Notes under the pieces: generated by a model | Told to the model about the DNA's origin: nothing | Seen by the model: the letters and a program-made list of their open reading frames with translations, nothing else | Databases searched by the model: none | Source: CAYFJO01 sp964343305 | Lineage (GTDB): Bacteria > Planctomycetota > Planctomycetia > Pirellulales > Pirellulaceae | Reading direction: 5' to 3' | DNA length: 11,248 bases | Assembly: GCA_964343305.1 (NCBI GenBank) | Contig: CAYFJO010000358.1 | Span: forward strand, 1-11,248 | Shown here: positions 1 to 5,524 of the stretch, one piece after another | How positions within the stretch are numbered: the stretch's first letter is position 1 | Layout of the letters: every line of letters begins with the position of its first letter | Program-made: the position numbers and the translations under genes

Positions 1-1122
1 CCCGCGCGATTGAAGATGGATACGAAGCCGAACGCGCTGAATCGCGAATTGCTCAACGGCGGAGTCGGGCTGGTATTCACCGTCGTTCAGGAACCGGGAA
101 CCTACGGGCAAAGGGAAATGGCGAAGGCCGCCGAGAAACGCTTCGCTGAAACGCTCAACCCGCGATACAAAATTCAATACTGGGCCTGGCCCGTGACCCT
201 GATGCGGGCGATCACCACCGCTTACGCCGAGACGGATCATTTTGAAAAAGGCAAAGTCGCCGTGACCGGCGGATCGAAAAATGGCGCGTCGCCGTCAATG
301 GCGATTCTGCACGACGAGCGCATGACAGCCGTTCATGCCACGGTGTCGCCAATCTGGGATTCACCGTTGCGGCTGTGCGATCGCGCCGCCTGGGATGAAC
401 TGGAATCGCAACCGGGAAGGCGCGGAGGTTTCTCCGGAGGACACTTCGGTCCCAACTTCAACAGTGCCGCGCTCGCGGCGGGTCACACCTGGAAGGACCT
501 TCAGGAGTTCACGCGAGACATTTCCGATGACGTTTTCATTTCCCGCAACCTGAAACAACTTCGACGTCGAGGCGTGGAGATGCTCTTCCATCCGGGCACT
601 CACGATTTTGTCGCTTACGATCTTGCGTGGGGTGGCGCTCATCACCCTGACATTCCTGTCTTTCTTGGCGCCAATTCGGGGCATGGAAAGAAAGGCCATC
701 CCCACTCGGAGCGTGATCAGCAAAACAAAGGCGCGTTTCTCCTGCGGCATTTCTTTCCAGAGAAAGTGAAGGGTACCCTCCTGTCGCCGCCGGTCGTCAA
801 ACACGTGACGGAAGAAGGCATTCTCAAAGTCACCGTACGCTTTCCGGCTGGCTCAGGCGAGGAAAGCGGTCGCATCTGGTGGATGTTTGATCGTGCGCCC
901 GATGGCAGCCCGCGATACGTGACCGAACCGATCCCCGACGACAACTCTGCCGAAATGATCCACGATCCCAAGCGCGGCGAATGGACGGTGGAAATCAAAC
1001 TCAATCCCGATGCTTCCCGCATCGACTTTTTCAGCAATCACCGCAAGACCGTTCGGTATGCCGGTAGAGCCTACGCAACTTATCTCTCCTGCCCCTACAC
1101 GCGTGTGGACCTTGGTAAATGA
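1..1122 (+). CDS. Alpha/beta hydrolase, PqaA-like (5' truncated)
   Basis: The reading frame is open from the first base, so the true start lies upstream; the TTG at 10 and ATG at 16 are probably internal. Counted from the codon at 10, the protein has a nucleophile-elbow motif GGSKNG with Ser at about residue 89, followed by GTHDF (Asp about 199) and a His-rich stretch NSGHGKKGHPH (about 223-232) that could supply the acid and the histidine of the triad. Residues about 255-370 look like a separate beta-rich C-terminal domain. The GGSK(N/R)G elbow and the GTHDF region resemble PhoPQ-activated pathogenicity-related (PqaA) proteins, which are alpha/beta hydrolases of poorly known substrate; that family call is from memory. 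No signal peptide can be judged because the N-terminus is missing. It is the first visible gene of a same-strand run, with the sulfatase gene starting 49 bases after its stop. A secreted peptidase or carbohydrate esterase remains possible. Confidence 0.75.
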   Translation, partial: PARLKMDTKPNALNRELLNGGVGLVFTVVQEPGTYGQREMAKAAEKRFAETLNPRYKIQYWAWPVTLMRAITTAYAETDHFEKGKVAVTGGSKNGASPSMAILHDERMTAVHATVSPIWDSPLRLCDRAAWDELESQPGRRGGFSGGHFGPNFNSAALAAGHTWKDLQEFTRDISDDVFISRNLKQLRRRGVEMLFHPGTHDFVAYDLAWGGAHHPDIPVFLGANSGHGKKGHPHSERDQQNKGAFLLRHFFPEKVKGTLLSPPVVKHVTEEGILKVTVRFPAGSGEESGRIWWMFDRAPDGSPRYVTEPIPDDNSAEMIHDPKRGEWTVEIKLNPDASRIDFFSNHRKTVRYAGRAYATYLSCPYTRVDLGK

Positions 1123-1171
1123 ATCCTGAAGGTAGGGTGGCCATTCCGACACTGATAGTGAGAAATAGAAA

Positions 1172-3640
1172 ATGAAATACGAATGTAGATTTGGCAGGAA
1201 GATGGTGGCAGGAAAATGTCTGTCTGAAATCTTCCTGCCCCCATTTTCCTGCCAATTAGTTGTCTCTGCGACTCTGCGTCTCTGCGCGAGCCTTCTTCTT
1301 GTCGCATGTTCCGTTGCAAACGCTGCGGACGAGCCCAACGTGATTCTGATCGTGGCGGATGATCAGGGATACGGCGACATGTCGTGTCACGGCAATCCTG
1401 TGCTGAAGACGCCGAATATGGATCGGCTGTATGCGGAAAGCGTGCGGTTGACCGACTTCCATGTCGCGCCCATGTGCTCGCCCACTCGCGGGCAACTGAT
1501 GACCGGACGCGATGCGATGAAGAACGGCTGCACCGCCGTCTGTCAAGGGCGGTCGATGACGCGTGCCGACATTCCGACGATGGCCGACTTCTTTGCCGCT
1601 TCGGGATACGCCACCGGGCATTTTGGCAAGTGGCACATGGGTGACAGTTACCCGCATCGCCCGCAGGATCGGGGCTTTCAGGAAACGCTCCATCATCGCG
1701 CGTGGGGAATCACGTCGCTCGCGGACTACTGGGGTAACAGCTACTTCGATCCCGTTCTGAATCACAATGGCGTCGACAGGAAACTCAAAGGCTATTGCAC
1801 TGACATTTTCTTCGACCACGCGATGAAATGGATTGACCGCGAGACGAAAGACGGCGGCGGAAGACCATTTTTTGTCTACCTGCCGACAAATACTCCTCAC
1901 GTGCCAAACGTATGCGACGACAAGTATTCAGATCCGTATGTCGGCAAATACGAAGGCAAGAACATCCCCGCGAAGTTCTTCGGGATGATCGCAAATCTCG
2001 ATGAGAATCTCGGCCGGCTGGAGAAGTTCCTGAATGCTCGCGGTCTGCGGGATAACACTCTGCTGATTTACATGTCGGACAATGGCACGCAGAGCAACGA
2101 AGCAAAGGAACTCTTCAATGCCGGCATGCGGGACAAGAAGACAAGCGTGTTCGAAGGTGGTCACCGCGTGCCGTGCTTCATGCGCTGGTCAAATGGAAAG
2201 CTGAAACATGGCAACGACGTGGATGAGTTGACTCAGGTGCAGGACCTGTTGCCGACGCTGATCGAGTTGTGCGGGTTGGATGTAGGACGGGCACTCCTGC
2301 CCGTCGATCGCACAAATAGTGTTCCGAAGACGGGCAAGAATGCCCGTCCTACTTTCGACGGAACGAGCCTCGCCGGTTTATTGAAGGGCACTACGAACAA
2401 ATTGCCTGACCGGAAGCTGGTCATTCAATACAGAGTCTCCGGCGAGAAGTGGGCTCCGGCCGTTGTGCTTTGGGGCAAGTGGAGACTGGTCGGCCCCGGT
2501 AGGCTCTACAACATCGCGGACGATCCGCATCAGGATCGTAATATCGCGGTGCAGCATCCCGAGATCACCACGGCGATGGAGAAACACTACGACGCGTGGC
2601 ATGCCGAAGCGCGACGTCTGTTCGACATCCCGCGTTGGATCCACGTCGGCACGGACGAGCAGAACCCGATGATGCTCTACGCTCAGGACTGGGTTGGGGA
2701 TTACTGCGACAACCGCGGCGGGCTGACGCAGGGCCGAGCCGTCGGCTACTGGAATGTCGATGTCGCAAGGGCCGGTAATTACGAACTGGAACTTCGCCGC
2801 TGGCCGGCTGAATCTGAATTGCCGCTGAATGTCGGCTACGGTCCAGACTTCAAAGAGGGACAACGAGGCCAGCGCGATGTGGCGGCGGCCAACGTGCAGA
2901 TCGCTGGTGAAAACTACACGCTCGACAGCAAACCCAAAGACACGCACGTCACCTTCCGTGTCGGCTTGAAAGCAGGCAGACAGCAACTGGCCACGCGGCT
3001 GCTCGACGCCAAAGACCAGACGCTTTGCAGCGCGATGTACGTTAAACTGACACGGCTGCCTGATTCAGCAAAGGTCGAACTGACTCCGACATCTGAAAGG
3101 AAGCCCGCTGGTGTCGCCCGCGTAGATGTGCCGGTCCGAAACGCAGCCCCCGCGAAACTCGCCAAAGATGACATCCTCATGGTGGATTTTGAGGGCGATG
3201 ACTTTGGCAAGTGGGAAGCAACCGGAGACGCATTCAAGACTGGACCAACTGACACAAAGGACCGAGTCACTGGTCATCAGGGAAAACGAATCCTCGATAC
3301 CTTCATCGCGAACAGCAGCGACCAGCCAACCGGAACGCTGACATCACCCGAATTTGCGATCGATCGTAAGCGGATCAACTTCCTCATCGGCGGCGGAAAG
3401 ACACCGGAAAAGACGTGCGTCAATCTGCTGGTCGACGGAAAGGTCGTTCGAACGGCGGTTGGATACGCAACAAAGGACGCCAGCAAGAAGAAGGTCATGC
3501 GCTGGATCAGTTGGGACGTGTCCGAACTAACCGGCAAGACGGGCCGCATTCAGATCGTAGACCAACTCTCAGGAGGCTGGGGCCACATCATGGTTGACCA
3601 TGTTTACCGATCAAATCAGCCGCCACTGGATACAAAGTAG
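1172..3640 (+). CDS. Secreted arylsulfatase with C-terminal levanase-type domain
   Basis: A 822-residue type I (formylglycine) sulfatase that should hydrolyse a sulfate ester, probably on a polysaccharide, outside the cytoplasm. Visible motifs are the metal-binding VADDQGYGD (Asp63, Asp64), the catalytic CSPTR (Cys102-Arg106, the CxPxR site modified to formylglycine), GKWH (Lys153, His155), TPH (His243), SDNG (Asp303, Asn304) and FEGGHRVP (327-334). Residues about 495-630 form a beta-rich module, and 668-815 resemble the beta-sandwich found in GH32 levanases (VDFEGDDFGKW, INFLIGGG, VDGKVVRTA, GGWGHIMVDH). The N-terminus is odd. The hydrophobic segment (about 37-48) sits 26-36 residues in and is followed by ANA|AD (cleavage after Ala51) or a lipobox LVAC (Cys46). 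The in-frame ATGs at 1172 and 1202 both lie in or beside repeat DNA; no other in-frame start would keep the signal peptide. A second repeat adds residues 371-394 between QDLLPTLIELCGL and FDGTSL. The next gene starts 20 bases downstream. Confidence 0.9.
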   Translation: MKYECRFGRKMVAGKCLSEIFLPPFSCQLVVSATLRLCASLLLVACSVANAADEPNVILIVADDQGYGDMSCHGNPVLKTPNMDRLYAESVRLTDFHVAPMCSPTRGQLMTGRDAMKNGCTAVCQGRSMTRADIPTMADFFAASGYATGHFGKWHMGDSYPHRPQDRGFQETLHHRAWGITSLADYWGNSYFDPVLNHNGVDRKLKGYCTDIFFDHAMKWIDRETKDGGGRPFFVYLPTNTPHVPNVCDDKYSDPYVGKYEGKNIPAKFFGMIANLDENLGRLEKFLNARGLRDNTLLIYMSDNGTQSNEAKELFNAGMRDKKTSVFEGGHRVPCFMRWSNGKLKHGNDVDELTQVQDLLPTLIELCGLDVGRALLPVDRTNSVPKTGKNARPTFDGTSLAGLLKGTTNKLPDRKLVIQYRVSGEKWAPAVVLWGKWRLVGPGRLYNIADDPHQDRNIAVQHPEITTAMEKHYDAWHAEARRLFDIPRWIHVGTDEQNPMMLYAQDWVGDYCDNRGGLTQGRAVGYWNVDVARAGNYELELRRWPAESELPLNVGYGPDFKEGQRGQRDVAAANVQIAGENYTLDSKPKDTHVTFRVGLKAGRQQLATRLLDAKDQTLCSAMYVKLTRLPDSAKVELTPTSERKPAGVARVDVPVRNAAPAKLAKDDILMVDFEGDDFGKWEATGDAFKTGPTDTKDRVTGHQGKRILDTFIANSSDQPTGTLTSPEFAIDRKRINFLIGGGKTPEKTCVNLLVDGKVVRTAVGYATKDASKKKVMRWISWDVSELTGKTGRIQIVDQLSGGWGHIMVDHVYRSNQPPLDTK
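1191..1255. repeat. Imperfect inverted repeat at the sulfatase start
   Basis: Two 24-base arms, 1191-1214 and 1232-1255, pair at 22 of 24 positions around a 17-base loop. The exceptions are a G-T pair (1201/1245) and a T-C mismatch (1206/1240). Each arm contains two copies of GGCAGGAA or its complement TTCCTGCC. The structure would form a strong hairpin in DNA or RNA, yet it is translated as part of the sulfatase N-terminus (about residues 7-28). AT-rich sequence at 1151-1190, including the ATG at 1172, probably belongs to the same element. From memory, very similar GGCAGGAA palindromes are scattered through planctomycete genomes; I could not check this. Confidence 0.8.
1264..1287. repeat. 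Three tandem CTCTGCG units encoding part of a signal peptide
   Basis: CTCTGCG occurs three times with an 8-base period (1264-1270, 1272-1278, 1280-1286), each followed by one variable base. Read in the sulfatase frame it gives SATLRLCA, leading straight into the hydrophobic core LLLVAC. It directly follows the hairpin at 1191-1255, so the two may be parts of one composite repeat. Confidence 0.7.
2282..2352. repeat. 71-base palindromic repeat inserted in frame in the sulfatase gene
   Basis: The arms 2282-2305 and 2329-2352 are inverted copies matching at 22 of 24 positions, separated by a 23-base spacer. Each arm is itself a hairpin: GACGGGCA, four loop bases, TGCCCGTC, a perfect 8-base stem in both. 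The element keeps the reading frame (24 codons including one flanking base) and encodes residues 371-394, which contain VGRALLPV and TGKNARPT. Sulfatases normally pass from the LPTL-IELCG helix to FDGxSL with only a short loop, so this looks like an insertion that was tolerated. I see no clear target-site duplication. Confidence 0.85.
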
Positions 3641-3660
3641 AAGTAAACCAGGAATGCACT

Positions 3661-4626
3661 ATGCGATTTCAAATAGCAACAGGCTTACTGTTAGCGGTCG
3701 CCATCGTCGCGACACCGCTCCAAACGCAACATTGTTTCGGGCAAAACGCTGCTGCGAAGAAGAAGCCGAATCGAACCAAAGTGCGGCCCAATATGACCGA
3801 AAGGGTCATCGCCGAAGGCTCGATCATCTTCAACTATGTCGATGCAAAACGTCGCCGCCGCTTGACGCTTGATCTCTATCGGCCCATGAACGCGGAAGGC
3901 CTGTCGCCTGCAATCGTGATGTATTTTGGTGGCGGCTGGCAAAACGGTCGCCCTGGTTTGTTTGCTCCGTTGGCACAGGCGTTGGCTCAACGCGGCTACG
4001 TCTGCGTGGTTCCCGAATACCGACTCTCTGGCGAAACCCCGTTTCCCGCGGCGGTGTATGACGCCAAGGCCGCCGTTCGCTGGACGCGGAAGTTCGCCAA
4101 GCGTTTCAAGATCGATCCCAATCGAATTGCCAGCATCGGGGGATCGGCCGGCGGGCACTTGTCAGGATTCGTGGCTGCAACCAGCGGCAGCGGAAAGTTC
4201 GAGGGCGAGGGCGAACATCGCGACATGTCGTCCGCAGTTCAAGCCGCCATCGTGATGTGCGGGCCGATGAACCTGCTCGATCCAAAGACCGTCGAGCGAG
4301 TCGAAGCCGCCGCGAAGACTCCGGCCGGTCATGCCATGATCGACTTCCTGCAAGGTGAAACACCATCGTCCAACGAGGCACTCTATCGAGAGGCGTCGCC
4401 GCTGACCCACGTCGGAGCAAACGCGCCGCCCATGCTGTTCATCGATGGCGAGTTTGACAATCCCCGCAAACGGTACACGGAATTCCGAGCCGTGTTGGAC
4501 CGACACAAGATCGCCAACGAGTTTGTAATGATGCCCAAGGCCCCGCATCCCTTCTGGGGTTCCGAGGAGTGGTTTCAGCCGACTGTTGTGGCGGTGGATG
4601 AGTTTTTGCAGAAGCATTTGAAGTAA
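3661..4626 (+). CDS. Secreted alpha/beta hydrolase, BD-FAE/esterase-lipase type
   Basis: A 321-residue predicted esterase. Residues 1-27 form a signal peptide (hydrophobic LLLAVAIVA), followed by a basic linker (AAKKKPNRTK). The fold markers are in order: DLYRP (about 71-75), an oxyanion loop FGGGW (89-93) in place of the usual HGGG, VVPEYRLS (117-123), the nucleophile elbow GGSAGG with Ser162, a likely Asp at 262 or 266 (IDGEFD), and His296 (APHPFW). This arrangement matches the BD-FAE / carboxylesterase group acting on small acyl or feruloyl esters and peptides; the true substrate is unknown. The ATG at 3661 has an AGGAA ribosome site at 3650-3654, six bases upstream, and directly precedes the signal peptide. 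The gene follows the sulfatase stop by 20 bases, so the two are very probably cotranscribed, which suggests removal of ester groups from the same glycan. Confidence 0.85.
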   Translation: MRFQIATGLLLAVAIVATPLQTQHCFGQNAAAKKKPNRTKVRPNMTERVIAEGSIIFNYVDAKRRRRLTLDLYRPMNAEGLSPAIVMYFGGGWQNGRPGLFAPLAQALAQRGYVCVVPEYRLSGETPFPAAVYDAKAAVRWTRKFAKRFKIDPNRIASIGGSAGGHLSGFVAATSGSGKFEGEGEHRDMSSAVQAAIVMCGPMNLLDPKTVERVEAAAKTPAGHAMIDFLQGETPSSNEALYREASPLTHVGANAPPMLFIDGEFDNPRKRYTEFRAVLDRHKIANEFVMMPKAPHPFWGSEEWFQPTVVAVDEFLQKHLK

Positions 4627-4667
4627 AGATGTGAGTCACACGTACAATCCCCACACGAAGCATCAGC

Positions 4668-4671
4668 GGAG
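4668..4671 (+). promoter_or_regulatory. Ribosome binding site deciding the 4679 GTG start
   Basis: GGAG lies seven bases before the GTG at 4679. A start at this GTG begins a clean signal peptide (MKRNILILFAAATV). The alternative in-frame GTG at 4631 would add 16 polar residues in front of it and has no comparable ribosome site. Confidence 0.55.
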
Positions 4672-4678
4672 AAAACAA

Positions 4679-5467
4679 GTGAAACGAAACATACTGATAC
4701 TGTTCGCGGCTGCGACCGTTTGCATCACGAGCACTCCCGTCCTGGCGCGCGCACAGCAGCGTTGGAGTACTTTGTATGAACCCCAGGTGTTCGACGGCTT
4801 GCCGTGCCGCGTGATGAAGCCACTCGAGTTTGACTCGGAGAAGAGCTATCCGGTGATCGTTTCCCTGCATGGCGCCGGCGGCAAAGGAACCAACAACGAC
4901 AAACAACTGAAGGACTGGAACCGGCAGTTGGCAGAGCCGCAGCGTCGGAAGGAATTCCCCTGCTATGTGGTTGCGCCTCAGGCAGTCGGGTTGTGGAATG
5001 CCGGGCATCTCGAAAAGATCAAGAAGCTCATCGGGACGCTGCCGTCGGTCGACATGGATCGCATCTACATCCTGGGGCATTCGATGGGCGGGCATGGAAC
5101 CTACATTTTCATCCAGCTCGATCCAGACTATTTCGCGGCTGCCGCCCCGTCGGCCGGAAGCGGATTAAGGCGAACCGAAAAGTTTATCGACCCCGCGAAG
5201 ATCAAGGACTTACCGGTCTGGGCGTTCCATGGCGACAAAGACGGAGTCTGCCCGATTGAGAAAGACCAGAAAGTGTTCGACGAAATGAAAGAGTTGGGCG
5301 GCAACATGAAGTTCACAATTTGGGCGGGTGACAGGCATGCTGTATCCGGCAAGATGGTTGTCGGCGCTGATAATGGAACGACGCTCTTCAGCAGCAACCG
5401 CTGCGACAAGGAGCCCGACTTCATGACCTGGCTGTTTGCACAATCACGAAAGAAAAGCGAGAAGTAG
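4679..5467 (+). CDS. Secreted alpha/beta hydrolase, PHB-depolymerase/dienelactone-hydrolase type
   Basis: With the GTG start at 4679 the protein has 262 residues. It has a signal peptide (1-25; KRN then a hydrophobic core, cleavage near LARA|QQ), the oxyanion motif VSLHGAGGKG (61-70), a nucleophile elbow GHSMGG with Ser135, a probable acid in GDKDGV (Asp188), and His220 in AGDRHAV. The order and spacing fit single-domain alpha/beta hydrolases of the LpqC / PHB-depolymerase-like and dienelactone-hydrolase groups, often annotated as prolyl-oligopeptidase family or phospholipase. The likely role is secreted ester hydrolysis. It starts 52 bases after the preceding esterase gene and is the last gene of the plus-strand operon; its stop is 57 bases from the convergent minus-strand gene. 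No rho-independent terminator is visible in that gap. Confidence 0.85.
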   Translation: MKRNILILFAAATVCITSTPVLARAQQRWSTLYEPQVFDGLPCRVMKPLEFDSEKSYPVIVSLHGAGGKGTNNDKQLKDWNRQLAEPQRRKEFPCYVVAPQAVGLWNAGHLEKIKKLIGTLPSVDMDRIYILGHSMGGHGTYIFIQLDPDYFAAAAPSAGSGLRRTEKFIDPAKIKDLPVWAFHGDKDGVCPIEKDQKVFDEMKELGGNMKFTIWAGDRHAVSGKMVVGADNGTTLFSSNRCDKEPDFMTWLFAQSRKKSEK

Positions 5468-5524
5468 GGCGGCGGACCCTTCGGTGACGACGCTTGGGTT
5501 TGTGTTCATGCCCGGAGGCAGTTT

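Noticed and set aside
1131..1150. Possible third repeat fragment (GGTAGGGTGGCC) after the first gene
   Set aside because: It resembles the start of other dispersed planctomycete repeats, but no second arm or copy is present in the window to support it.
1191..1255. Rho-independent terminator after the first hydrolase gene
   Set aside because: The stem is strong but it is not followed by a T run, and the next gene's open frame runs through it; an attenuation effect is possible but not supported.
853..1338. 161-codon minus-strand ORF across the first intergenic gap
   Set aside because: It is produced by reading the repeat and gene ends in reverse; translations of this repeat probably account for similar hypothetical proteins in databases.
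1256..1900. 214-codon minus-strand ORF
   Set aside because: It is antisense to the sulfatase active-site region, shows no domain or signal peptide and has low-complexity Arg/Val composition typical of a shadow frame.
4439..5095. 218-codon minus-strand ORF spanning two esterase genes
   Set aside because: It overlaps the ends of two well-supported plus-strand genes and their ribosome site; no family features.
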